Positions 35,037 through 43,782 of a stretch of DNA of 64,000 nucleotides are shown piece after piece. The notes under the pieces are model-generated. The model saw only the letters and a program-made list of their open reading frames with translations, did not search any database and had not been told where the DNA came from. The DNA lies in assembly GCA_964518955.1 (NCBI GenBank), contig CAZFHS010000031.1:16248-80247 (forward strand), written 5' to 3'. Position 1 is the stretch's first letter. The number at the start of each line of letters is the position of its first letter. Origin of the DNA: JBDGYW01 sp964518955 (GTDB taxonomy: Bacteria; Gemmatimonadota; Gemmatimonadetes; Gemmatimonadales; GWC2-71-9). The position numbers and the translations under genes are program-made.

Positions 35037-38000
35037 TCAGGATTTTGGCCGACTCAGGGATACGGGTGTGCCTCGGCCCGGCGGTAGTTGCACGGCTTTC
35101 GTCTCGACGGTCTCAACATCCATTTCCTCCTCAGCCGCTTCGGATCGTGCCCTCTCTTCCTCCAGCCAAGCCTGTTCGGCTTCTGCTTTGACACGCTCGA
35201 CCTCGGATTTCGCTTCCAATGCCTCGGATTTCGCCTTTTCTGATTCCGCCTTGGCTTTCTCTACTTCCAACCGTGCCTGATTTGCTTCGGCCCTAGCTTT
35301 CTCTGCCTCCTTTTTCGCCTTTTTCACCTCGGTGCCCGCCTGGACAGTTTCGGTCTTGCGTTTGTCGGCTTCCAACTTGACGGTTTCGGCGTTCGCCGTC
35401 GCCTTCACCGCGTTTGCCTCGGCTCTCTCGGCTTCCAGCCTGGCCTGTTCAGCTTCTACCTTGGCCCGCTCAGCCTCGGCCTTCGCTTCGTTCGCCTCAG
35501 CCATCGCCTTTTCTGATCCTGCCTTTGCCAGCTCTACGTCTTTTCGGGCTTTGGCCGCTTCAGCTTTTGCTTTCTGTGCCTCCTGCTTCGCCTTCTCTAC
35601 CTCGGCTTTCGATTGGGCAGATTCCGACTTGCGCTTCTTGGTTTTTGCCTTGAAGGTCTCGGCGTTCTTGGTCGCCTTCGCCGCGTTCGATTCGACCCGT
35701 TCGGCGTCCAGCCTTGCCTGTTCAGCTCCGGCTTTTACGCGCTCGGCCTCGGCCTTCGCTTGCCTGGCCTCAGCTTTCGCCTTTTCTGATTCCTCCTTTG
35801 ATTTCTCGAGGTCCAGCCGAGCCTGGTCCGCTTCAGACTTCGCTTTCTCTGCCTCCTGCTTCGCCTTCTCTACTTGGGATTGCGATTGAACAGCCTCGGA
35901 TTCGGCACTCTCTGCCTTTGTTGTGGCATTCGCCGCGTTCGCTTCAGCCATCTCGGCATTCTTTGCCGCCGTTTCAGCTTCAGCCCTCGCGTTCTCCGCC
36001 TCCGATTTCGCACGCTCTGCTTCCAGCTTTCTCTTCGCCGATTCAGACTTTGCCTCTTCTAGCTCCTTCCTGGTTCTTTCCAGCTCCCGCTTTTCCTTCT
36101 CCAAATCTCTCTTGGCCTTCTCCGCATCCCGGTCATCCGATTTCGTCTTGAACTTCCACCAGCTTCCCCTCTGCTTTGGCGCTTCTTCGCTTGCGTCGAC
36201 GGCTTCGACATCCGGTTCTACTGTCTTGGCTTTCGGCACGACTGCGGGGATATCGACCTCTGTGGTGGCCGAGGTGAGAGACGGTGCTTCGGCTTCCGTT
36301 GCGGCCTCGTCAGTACCTGACTCTGCCGTCGAAGCCGTCGGATCCGATTCTTCAGTAGGTGAAGCCTCGGTAGTTTCCTCCGGATCTTCAGGCGACTCGT
36401 CCGACGCTTCATCCGAGTCTACACGTTCTATGAATCTCCACTCGGTTCCATCGGCTAGTAGCGGAATACCCCTGAGTGGTGACTCCCTCATCCGCCGCAC
36501 GCTAGGTCGCGTGGGACGGTTTGTGACGCCGTTTGATGCGGGGTCCGGAGGAGTTCTTTCGTTCTGCTCGCCTTCCTTCGGGGGATCGGCAGAAGCAGCC
36601 GCTCTGCCATTCAGTGCTGTTTGGTCTGCAGAACGTTTGGCTACAGTCTTGCGATTCGAAGGTGGGGTACGGCCTACGGAACCCGCGCCATCGGAGGTCC
36701 CACCCCCCACGACACTCACGCGCTGTGAGACGGAGACATCTCCCCGGATCTCCATTGGTCCGGTCTGCCGACTCCCAACTTGGGCTCGCATCCTCGTGTC
36801 AGCCACACGACGCGGAACGACACGCCGCTCGAGGCGTCGCCTCTCGATTCCGGCCCGTCGTTCGACGGAATACCTGTCGGAGCGATCCACCCGCGCCCTG
36901 TCCCTACGTTGATGCCTTCTCCGCTCGGCACTCCGGCGATCGTCCAGCGTCCGTCGCTCGGCCGGTGGACGTCCTTCCACCGCCGCTTTTCGCCTCGCAC
37001 TTCTCCGATCACCCGCTCCGTGCACTCGGCGGTCGCCTCCCAAATCGGGCGGGTCATCTGTTCCACTGCGCCGATCTGAGCCACTCCTGCGGTTTGGTGC
37101 TTCAGCTTCGTCCGAGTCGGGAACGGCCTCATCGGAGTCTTCAGGAATTGCAGGCAGGCCTTGGCTTCGTCGTACGTGTATCTCCTGCAGGCGCCTCGAA
37201 CATGTTGGGCAGTCGGCTATATGAAGCCCCGAGCTTCTGCGTTTCTCCTCATCGGCAAACTCCGCCTGTTGCTCCAGATATGCCAAGAGTTTTTCACGGT
37301 CGAGATGCCCGGTTGCGGTCTCGTCTGCGGAGCCGCTCGATTTCTCGGCGCTGTGCGGTCCAACGGCTTCGGCAAACCCTGCAGTGATCAATCCGTATAG
37401 TGCCTTGCCGACATCGAATTCAATCAATCCGGTTTCGGTGACGATCGAAGACAGTTTTCGCTCACCGTCCAGCAACGAGGCGATACGCTTCTGTTCGTCA
37501 GACAACTTCGCATCGGATACTTCGATACGTGACTGGTCGACTTTGAAGGCCATGTCGAAGGAGGGAATCTTCTTCTCGATCACACTCCACTCGTCCACTC
37601 GCCTCGCGCCCTCGAGAAGCAGAGTCTCCGGGTCGATCGAAACCAAGAAGTCTTCCGGCGCGGGGTTCACGTCCCTCTCAAATGCAAAGTCTCCCCTGCG
37701 CCACGTGAACAGGAAATACACTGCTTCCTGTATCTGGACCTGCATGTAGTGCTGCAATGCGGAATCGGAAATCGCACCCGTCTGCACGAGTATCTCTCCG
37801 ACCTTCTTCTCCGGGCTGGACTCCTGCAGACGTATGGCCTCACTGAGCTGGTCACGGGTTATGCGACCACTCTTAAACAGGATGTCGCCGAGGCGGTGGT
37901 GGCGGTTCACCAGATACGCGTGAGTGATCTTGCCCGAATCGAGGTAAACGTGGCCCAAGTTCGACTTGTCCGAAACCGACAACCTGCCGGTCTTGCGGCC

Positions 38001-38063
38001 GAGCGAGAGTAGCTGCAGAACGTCAGCCAAGGACGCTTCGTCGAGGCTTCCGTTGATTGCCAC
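35037..38063 (-). CDS. PATAN (DUF4388) protein with Arg-rich and long coiled-coil regions
   Basis: 1008 residues, GTG start overlapping the usher stop by one base (TAGTG), so translation is coupled. Residues 1-230 carry a DUF4388/PATAN module (GSLDEASLADVLQLLSLGRKTGRLSVS and HHRLGDILFKSGRITRDQLSEAIRLQ), known from gliding and twitching signalling proteins. A CPTCSRRL knuckle follows. Next is a region with many D-R-R and E-R-R triplets, an acidic stretch, then about 340 residues of K/A/E-rich repeats (AKAEAEKAK type) predicted as one long coiled coil. It could be a scaffold linking the envelope apparatus to cytoplasmic signalling. Low-complexity codon repeats make it prone to length change. 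Confidence 0.75.
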   Translation of the reverse strand: MAINGSLDEASLADVLQLLSLGRKTGRLSVSDKSNLGHVYLDSGKITHAYLVNRHHRLGDILFKSGRITRDQLSEAIRLQESSPEKKVGEILVQTGAISDSALQHYMQVQIQEAVYFLFTWRRGDFAFERDVNPAPEDFLVSIDPETLLLEGARRVDEWSVIEKKIPSFDMAFKVDQSRIEVSDAKLSDEQKRIASLLDGERKLSSIVTETGLIEFDVGKALYGLITAGFAEAVGPHSAEKSSGSADETATGHLDREKLLAYLEQQAEFADEEKRRSSGLHIADCPTCSRRLQEIHVRRSQGLPAIPEDSDEAVPDSDEAEAPNRRSGSDRRSGTDDPPDLGGDRRVHGAGDRRSARRKAAVEGRPPAERRTLDDRRSAERRRHQRRDRARVDRSDRYSVERRAGIERRRLERRVVPRRVADTRMRAQVGSRQTGPMEIRGDVSVSQRVSVVGGGTSDGAGSVGRTPPSNRKTVAKRSADQTALNGRAAASADPPKEGEQNERTPPDPASNGVTNRPTRPSVRRMRESPLRGIPLLADGTEWRFIERVDSDEASDESPEDPEETTEASPTEESDPTASTAESGTDEAATEAEAPSLTSATTEVDIPAVVPKAKTVEPDVEAVDASEEAPKQRGSWWKFKTKSDDRDAEKAKRDLEKEKRELERTRKELEEAKSESAKRKLEAERAKSEAENARAEAETAAKNAEMAEANAANATTKAESAESEAVQSQSQVEKAKQEAEKAKSEADQARLDLEKSKEESEKAKAEARQAKAEAERVKAGAEQARLDAERVESNAAKATKNAETFKAKTKKRKSESAQSKAEVEKAKQEAQKAKAEAAKARKDVELAKAGSEKAMAEANEAKAEAERAKVEAEQARLEAERAEANAVKATANAETVKLEADKRKTETVQAGTEVKKAKKEAEKARAEANQARLEVEKAKAESEKAKSEALEAKSEVERVKAEAEQAWLEEERARSEAAEEEMDVETVETKAVQLPPGRGTPVSLSRPKS

Positions 38064-40748
38064 TAATTGTTCCCTTCGCTCCGGCTTGCCGATCGGTTCC
38101 CACGGTTTCGAGTGAACCTGTCCAACAATCCTGGCTCACCAGATTCCCGTTCGACATTGATCGTCAGATCCTCGATTCGCTTGTCGCCCTGCCCCGATGG
38201 GATGTTGATCTGCACGGTAGTAGCACTAGCACCTATCCGGTCCAGAACTTCTTGCGGAACGGTGATGTCATATTCGCCTGGTGGAATGCTGACCGAGTAG
38301 AATGCTCCGTCACTGAATGTGACAAGCGTAATGGTTCGACCGATCGTGAGGTTGTGGAGTTCCACCGGAACCCCGGGTAGCCCCTGGCCTTCAAACACAA
38401 CATATCCGCTTATTTCCGCACCGATCACGACCGGCACGTGAATGGTCTGGTAACTATTTGGGGTTGGCGATACGGCTATTCGATCGTTCAACGGTACGAG
38501 CCGAGGATCGTCGAACGATAGACGGTCTACGTCGATGTATGAATCCTCGTAGGGGAACAACTCCCATGTGGCAAACTGCCCGGTCGCGTCCGTTAGCTCA
38601 TGCTGGCCACCGACAAGAAGCGGCACCTCTGCAAGACCGCGCTCGCCAAAATCCTGGACTCCGTTATCGTTCTCATCGAGGAATACGACGCCAGAGATTC
38701 CAGCGCGGCCAATATCCCGTCCGTCGCTCAAACGGATATCTCGCGTGTCTGGGTCAAATACCACCGAACCGTCGACAAACATCACACCGTCTGTGCCGCC
38801 TCGCGTGTTGAAATGGTTCCTGGTTCCAATGCGTGGTCCCGAAACGGTGCTGTTCAGGCCAATGTCCAAACTGTATCCGCCGTTGCGGAGCCAACCAACA
38901 CCCAAATCGAGTCTCGCCTTTTTTTGCGATCTGCCTCCCAATCGCCGCACGTAGCCTGCTCAGGCCATCGCCGGCATCGAGACTCATACCTCCGCGAACG
39001 CTCGTCTTGCGGAGCCAGCGGGGACCACCGGTAACAACGAAATCTGCATTCCAATCCACACCTGTGCGATGGGTACCGGCGTACTCGATTAGATGCGTGA
39101 AGTCGTGCCGCAGACCCACCGAATGTCGTACGCGTCCAATTCGAGCAGTTACGGAGAGACGTTGGAGATCTCTCTTCACTGTGGGGCCCGTCGAGTGATA
39201 CCCCAAGAGCTGGAAAAAGAACGACCCGACCGCACCTTGTGGTTGCCAGAACAACGATCCTTCAGTACGTGTCCGCTCAAACGCTCCTGCCTGCAAATCT
39301 ATGCCGGTCTCCGCATGAAGTGTGTGTGTGAAGTCAAACCGGAATGAGGGATTTGGTTCGACCCCTACTGAGCCGCGGAGGCGGTCGTTGAGCACCGCTT
39401 CACCGGTCAACCGCAGGAACCTCAGTGGTGCTGCAGAGACGGCCGCGTATGGTTGCCACAGATCGTCCGCGCCCTCGCGCGCCAGGACATCCGAACCACC
39501 TTGCACCGTGACCCAATTCGTCAATCCGTAGCGCACGTCTGCGCTGAAGACACCACGGCACTGCCCGTACCTGCAGGACCCACCGGCAACCGCGTATTCG
39601 AGCTCACCTGACCGAATTCGACTATAGGGCACTCTTATCGTCCGAGTTTCGCGGATGACCTCTCCGCCAGGGCCGTATAGTACGAGCTCGAACGGATTCT
39701 GCCCGTAGCGGAGGTTGAGGGGCACTCTAAATACGCCAAGCGCGTCCACTTCATCGTACCCGCGCAAACGCCCTCGCTCGTAAAGCTCCACTTCCCAGCC
39801 GGCCGGGAGACGACCAAGCACCTGTTCTACGTCAAATTCGGATGACCGTATGAATGGCGCATTTGTGACCACCAGCCCTCTAATCAACCTGGCCCGCAGC
39901 CCGTTTGATCGGACATCCCCTACACGAACTTGCCTGATCCATTCCCTATGTGGCCAAGCACGCTCCCAGGATAGGCGCAGTTCCGAGTCACCTGACGCCG
40001 TTGTGTTTCGCAGCCGATGTCGAAGTTCCAAACTTCCGCCGAACACCTTTCCACCCAAACCTGTCGCAAGCGTCAAGTTGTTGGCGGTACCATCCATTGG
40101 TGTCGTAATGGACCACTCGAGCACAGCGCCGTCCGCGAAGCTCTCGGGAGGACGCACGGAGGCTGCCAACGGCTGCACCCGGGTTGGTCGATCGAGCAAT
40201 TCATGCCGGTGTTCGCGGCGCAAACGCCGAAGGACAGGGAGTCCCGCGGTCCGTGCCACGAGCACCGTGAGGGTCGACCATTCCATGTGTGTTCGCACGC
40301 CGAAAACGCGATCAAGCAGGTCGGTCGCCAGATAAAGCTCACCCTCCCACCAAACCGCTTCTAGCGGCTCGAGAGCAAAGACCGAGTCTCCTCGTGTGAA
40401 ATACCCACTGTCGGGCCGGAAGCGTATGTTGATGTTGCCTGGTTGAACGAGTGCGACAGCTACACTATCAGGAGAGAGATCGGTCAGAGGTATCTCGCTC
40501 ATCTCCAAGAAGGAGCGGAGCGGGACCAGCATCATTGAATTGTAAGAAACCGCAGGAACTACCTGTGTTGGGCCACCATCGATGTCGACTTCCACCACTG
40601 CCTGAACGAGCGCAGTATCGACCTGTGCCATGCCAGGTTTTGGCACAACAACGAACAGCCCAACAACCAGCGTCCGCCAGGGAAAGACTCTTCCCAATGC
40701 ACCGCCACGGTTGCTCGAGGACAACGATCGTCGGATCACATCTAACAC
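38063..40748 (-). pseudogene. FimD-like outer-membrane usher, frameshifted at an A7 tract
   Basis: Two overlapping frames form one gene of about 890 codons. The 5' part (GTG at 40748, three bases after the chaperone stop) has a signal region and an N-terminal periplasmic domain. It then has usher-like features: GDVRSNGLRARLIRGLVVTNAP, PAGWEVELYERGRLRGYDEVDALGVFRVPL and GQNPFELVLYGPGGEVI, and beta-barrel strands. At 38919-38925 (T7 on plus strand) the sequence must lose one A to pass from IAKKGETRFG to the sensible KKARLDLGVGWLRNGGYSLDIGLN. The rest carries a C-terminal plug-like region with DENDNGVQDFGERGLAEVPL, an SdrD-B-like fold. The break may be a sequencing indel, a true mutation or a phase-variation switch. 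Confidence 0.7.
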
Positions 40749-40751
40749 CGA

Positions 40752-41594
40752 TCAAGGCACCAGAATCTCGACCGAGTCTGTTACCGTTGGCGCCGCGAGC
40801 ACATCGTCCGCACGGAGGTCCGGTCGTTCGGCCTCGATGGTGAGCCGCAGTACATAGTTTCCGGCGGCAAGCGACTGTAGTGGAAGTGCAAACCGACGGT
40901 TCATGGGATAGTACACGGCAACCGGGATAATCCACTCGCGCACCGGTTGGCCGTCTTGTGCAAGCACCTCGAAATTGACGGTGCCGAGATACGCACCGTT
41001 TCCTTCCCGAAAAGCATTCACCCACGCGACAATGGAGTCGCCTTCTATCGCCGCCTCGAACTCCCTGAGCGTGATACCTGTCCTCACTTCTCCCTTGCGA
41101 TAGGTGACTGCCGTGATGATGCGCATCACTAGCGAGACACCAGCCTGAACGGACGTATCAGAGCTTTCAATAGGCACGGAAGCCCCTTGCCCGGTGACAA
41201 TCATGCGCGTCCAGTATTCCCCGTCGGGGAGATCGTCGGGTGGAGTTGCTAGTAGGCGAACCACCTGCTGTTCACCCGGTTCGAGCCTGAGGCGACGCGG
41301 GTACGGCCTTATCCAATCCACGGCCGACGGGAATTCTGGCCCAGGGTCTTCGATGAAGCGAATGAACGGGGTACCGGCGGAATCAGTATCGGGGAAACCG
41401 AATCTCAGCTCGACCGTAACCTCCTCGGGCGATTCTCCGGAATTGCCTACAGTAACCTGGCCCGCACGTGCGCCATGACTTATGAACAGGGCGTGTGGCG
41501 TCACATAAACGGCTTTCAACACGCTCGGGAGTAGTACAAGCGCGGCGATGGTCGCCGTGACGGCGAGAATCCGGCGTCTGGTGAATCGTGTCAT
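40752..41594 (-). CDS. PapD-like periplasmic chaperone of a chaperone-usher system
   Basis: 280 residues with an N-terminal export segment. The first Ig-like domain matches pilus chaperones: FISHGARAGQVTVGNSGESPEEVTVELRFGFPD, then the conserved RLRLEPGEQQVVRLLATPPDDLPDGEYWTRMIV, equivalent to the chaperone G1-strand region with PG-x-Q-x-V-R. A second beta domain follows (VRTGITLREFEAAIEGDSIVAWVN). Such proteins cap pilin subunits in the periplasm by donating a strand. Gene order pilin-like, chaperone, usher with spacings of two to three bases fits the classical operon. The sequence is far from E. coli PapD, so assignment rests on motifs plus context. Confidence 0.7.
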   Translation of the reverse strand: MTRFTRRRILAVTATIAALVLLPSVLKAVYVTPHALFISHGARAGQVTVGNSGESPEEVTVELRFGFPDTDSAGTPFIRFIEDPGPEFPSAVDWIRPYPRRLRLEPGEQQVVRLLATPPDDLPDGEYWTRMIVTGQGASVPIESSDTSVQAGVSLVMRIITAVTYRKGEVRTGITLREFEAAIEGDSIVAWVNAFREGNGAYLGTVNFEVLAQDGQPVREWIIPVAVYYPMNRRFALPLQSLAAGNYVLRLTIEAERPDLRADDVLAAPTVTDSVEILVP

Positions 41595-41596
41595 TG

Positions 41597-42100
41597 TCAG
41601 CTACCCAGATCGAAGACCGAAAGGAAGATTGTAGCTCGGTATGTGCCGGGAGCTTGTCCATAAGCGGCAAACGCTGTGCCACCCAGCCGAATGTAGAGCT
41701 TTCCGTTCGCACCGAGTGTTGCGATTAGTGGCTGTCGCGGATCAAAAGGAACCCCGTGGAAACGTCCCATATCGGTGGCCGCCGCACCGTCTGATGAGCC
41801 AAAGGAGACCGGGAGTTCGTGGCCGTCACCTGATGTCAGCGATGTCGGCAGTATGAACTCCACGCGGACCGCTTCGTGTTTGGCTCCGTTGATCTCGAAC
41901 AGCCCCGCATACCTGACGTCCGAGGTGAGAACCGTTGATTGTACACCTCGTACCACCGTTCCGAACCTTAGGTCTCGTCGTGCTATCACGACGAGTGGCC
42001 GCGGCACGTAATGAACAGAGGCGTTGTTCTGCGCGGTTGCCGGGCATATATCGCCGGCAGCACACACGATTAATGCGAGACCCGAGAGTAAAGCCCTCAC
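41597..42100 (-). CDS. Secreted pilin-like subunit (DUF4402-like)
   Basis: 167 residues; signal peptide (LLSGLALIVCAAGDICPATAQ). The mature part begins NNASVHYVPRPLVVIARRDLRFGTVVRGV and ends with the strand TYRATIFLSVFDLGS. This is the same layout as the next gene upstream: an FGTV near the start, a long beta-rich middle and a G-x-Y-x-(A/G)-x-I-x-L-x-V end, which characterises DUF4402 and related subunit folds. An incomplete Ig fold with terminal strands suits donor-strand exchange. It ends two bases before the chaperone start. Confidence 0.6.
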   Translation of the reverse strand: MRALLSGLALIVCAAGDICPATAQNNASVHYVPRPLVVIARRDLRFGTVVRGVQSTVLTSDVRYAGLFEINGAKHEAVRVEFILPTSLTSGDGHELPVSFGSSDGAAATDMGRFHGVPFDPRQPLIATLGANGKLYIRLGGTAFAAYGQAPGTYRATIFLSVFDLGS

Positions 42101-42211
42101 TTTGGGCCCGTAGCTTTCAGGCGAGATTTCGGGTACAGGTCGACGGTCGCTTTTCGGCGATCGCCGACCTGGCCAGTTGATTCTTCGGGAACCCGAAGAC
42201 CACGGTGCTCC

Positions 42212-42745
42212 CTACGGGTACGCCACCGTGAGAACGATCACTCCCGAGTAGTCTCCGTTCACGGAGACCAGAGGCGGATCCACCGTGCCTCTGATACCAA
42301 CATACATCTCACCAGGATCAACGGCGCTGAGCGTGAAGTTCTGGCTGACAGTTGGGTTGAACGTTGCAAAGGTCCCTGGAGTGTATGTGTCGCCCCAGAG
42401 GATCCCGTCGTTTGTGGCGAACGAGATGCCGATGCTGTTGCCAAACCCGTCGTCGAGTTGAGTCGGGAGCGTAGTGAACTCAACCAAGATGAGGGTGCTC
42501 GGCTCACCGGTTACATAGAAACGACCCCAACTGGCTTCACCCGGGGTAACCGCACCACCCCCGGCAGTAACAGTACCGAAATCCAGGTCCTGCTGTCCGG
42601 TTGCGGTGAGCGCCTGCAGCCCACCGACGACCGTCGCGGTCGCGTCAACGGACGCTGTGGTTTGGGCCGTCGCCGGTGTCGCGACCAACGCTGCACATAG
42701 CAGCAGCGCAACCGCCGTTGCGGCCCATTTCGTGATTCGATTCAT
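42212..42745 (-). CDS. DUF4402-family secreted protein, likely major pilin-like subunit
   Basis: 177 residues from the ATG at 42745 (MNRITKWAATAVALLLCAALVATPATAQT, a clean signal peptide), preceded by AAAGGGGA. The longer frame has no site. The mature protein starts ASVDATATVVGGLQALTATGQQDLDFGTVTAGGG and ends DYSGVIVLTVAYP, the DUF4402 signature of a beta protein with an FGTV turn and a G-x-Y-x-G-x-I-x-L-T-V-x-Y end. In this context it is the best candidate for the polymerised subunit. A strong sigma-54 promoter match lies about 90 bases upstream. Confidence 0.75.
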   Translation of the reverse strand: MNRITKWAATAVALLLCAALVATPATAQTTASVDATATVVGGLQALTATGQQDLDFGTVTAGGGAVTPGEASWGRFYVTGEPSTLILVEFTTLPTQLDDGFGNSIGISFATNDGILWGDTYTPGTFATFNPTVSQNFTLSAVDPGEMYVGIRGTVDPPLVSVNGDYSGVIVLTVAYP

Positions 42746-42836
42746 GCGTGTCCCCTTTACTGGAGTAGAACGGATATTCGTGGGTGTCCGTTGCGAGCTA
42801 CACAAAACTCGCGGCTAGTAAAGAAACATACGGGCA

Positions 42837-42852
42837 TGCAAGGCGCACGCCA
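42837..42852 (-). promoter_or_regulatory. Sigma-54 (-24/-12) promoter before the DUF4402 gene
   Basis: On the minus strand: TGGCGTGCGCCTTGCA. The invariant GG (-24) and GC (-12) are correctly spaced, and TTGCA and the G at position 7 also match the TGGCACG-N4-TTGCW consensus. Transcription would begin near 42825, giving a leader of about 80 bases to the ATG at 42745. The activator is plausibly the NtrC-type gene at 43783. Confidence 0.7.
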
Positions 42853-43086
42853 GAGGTAGCTATGACGTTATGATTGCTAACTGCTTATGTACTATTGGGT
42901 TACGTGCACCGCTTCAGCGGCGGTGGATGGTCTCGGAGATGGGTTGTTGCAGGTATGCTGCACCTTGGTTGGGGGACGCAAGCAATTGGCACAGGAGCTC
43001 GATGGTCCAGCGAGCGCCTCCGTTTACGCCATATCTACGGTTGTCAGTCTTTCGTCTGCTGCTGCTGCCTAGGCCAATGACCTCCC
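42853..43086. other. Intergenic region upstream of the DUF4402 promoter
   Basis: Together with 42746-42836 this makes a gap of about 340 bases. Apart from the sigma-54 site I see no gene. This stretch would be the place for enhancer sites of the NtrC-type activator, but I could not define a repeat motif. Confidence 0.4.
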
Positions 43087-43449
43087 TCAGTTAGCGGTAT
43101 ATGCAACGGTAATCAGAACCCGCCGCACGGAGCTCCTCCCTGCGGTTTCCGCTGCCGAAGGGGTTGATTGGAGTGCCATGTCGTCCACAGGCGCGACGCC
43201 CTCCGAGACGACCTGAGCGAATCCACGTGCGGTCTGAACCGACCGTTTGACGACACTCGTGCCCTCGACGTTTGCCTTCGCAAACTCGGAAACCAGCGCG
43301 GCGGTAGTGGCTCGCGTATCAGGAATCACCGAGCTCACCACGCGAACGCCCACCCGTATGCTCGCCGACTCCTGCGCGTCTAATGCCATCGGCAGCGCTA
43401 TGGTCAGCGTTAGGACAAGCACCACCCCCCCGGCCATTCCTCTGAGCAT
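43087..43449 (-). CDS. Small secreted protein of the usher locus
   Basis: 120 residues; signal peptide ending LALDAQES-like (PMALDAQES). The mature part is short: ASIRVGVRVVSSVIPDTRATTAALVSEFAKANVEGTS, with a final strand RVLITVAYTAN. The last strand resembles the end of the DUF4402 protein (VIVLTVAYP), and the first strand resembles its start. It could be a minor subunit, a tip or an anchor. It has its own sigma-54 promoter match 50 bases upstream of the ATG. The family is not recognised. Confidence 0.6.
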   Translation of the reverse strand: MLRGMAGGVVLVLTLTIALPMALDAQESASIRVGVRVVSSVIPDTRATTAALVSEFAKANVEGTSVVKRSVQTARGFAQVVSEGVAPVDDMALQSTPSAAETAGRSSVRRVLITVAYTAN

Positions 43450-43497
43450 TGTGGTCTCCAGCGTGATTTCCGGTGATTCTTCTCGTACGCTGGATAA

Positions 43498-43513
43498 GGC
43501 ACGGTCGGTGCCA
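43498..43513 (-). promoter_or_regulatory. Sigma-54 (-24/-12) promoter before the small secreted protein
   Basis: On the minus strand: TGGCACCGACCGTGCC. TGGCAC is a perfect -24 half, and GC falls exactly at -12; the -12 half is TGCC rather than TTGCW. The predicted start lies near 43487 with a leader of about 38 bases to the ATG at 43449. Confidence 0.55.
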
Positions 43514-43782
43514 CTTTTGGTGAACGCTGTAACATATTGTATTTAAAGAGCTTAAGGGCTTTTGATACTACCAATGTCCACGGAACAACCGTCAAAAAAC
43601 CATACATCGCCATCGATATGGTTCTGCGTATCATGTTGTAAGGCAACGAGTTAGCAACTGGCGGAAGGTTGATCGCCGAGCCGTTCGAATTTTATACGGT
43701 TGACGGCTAATTTTGCCCTTTTGGGGACTGGTAGGTGGCTATATGGCGGGCGACCGTGGCAATTGGCGATACTTTTCCGGAA
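43514..43782. other. Intergenic region between the regulator and its likely target
   Basis: AT-richer than its surroundings, for example near 43530-43560 and 43685-43715. No gene is seen. It is a suitable place for upstream activator sites of the sigma-54 promoter at 43498; no clear dyad was identified by eye. Confidence 0.4.

Noticed and set aside
35037..36100. Tandem repeats in the coiled-coil coding region as a CRISPR-like array
   Set aside because: Repeats are degenerate KAEAE codons without spacers of constant length.
34177..36912. Long plus-strand frames opposite the PATAN and carboxypeptidase-regulatory genes
   Set aside because: Ser/Ala-rich composition is the mirror of Lys/Glu-rich coiled-coil codons; no ribosome sites or domains.
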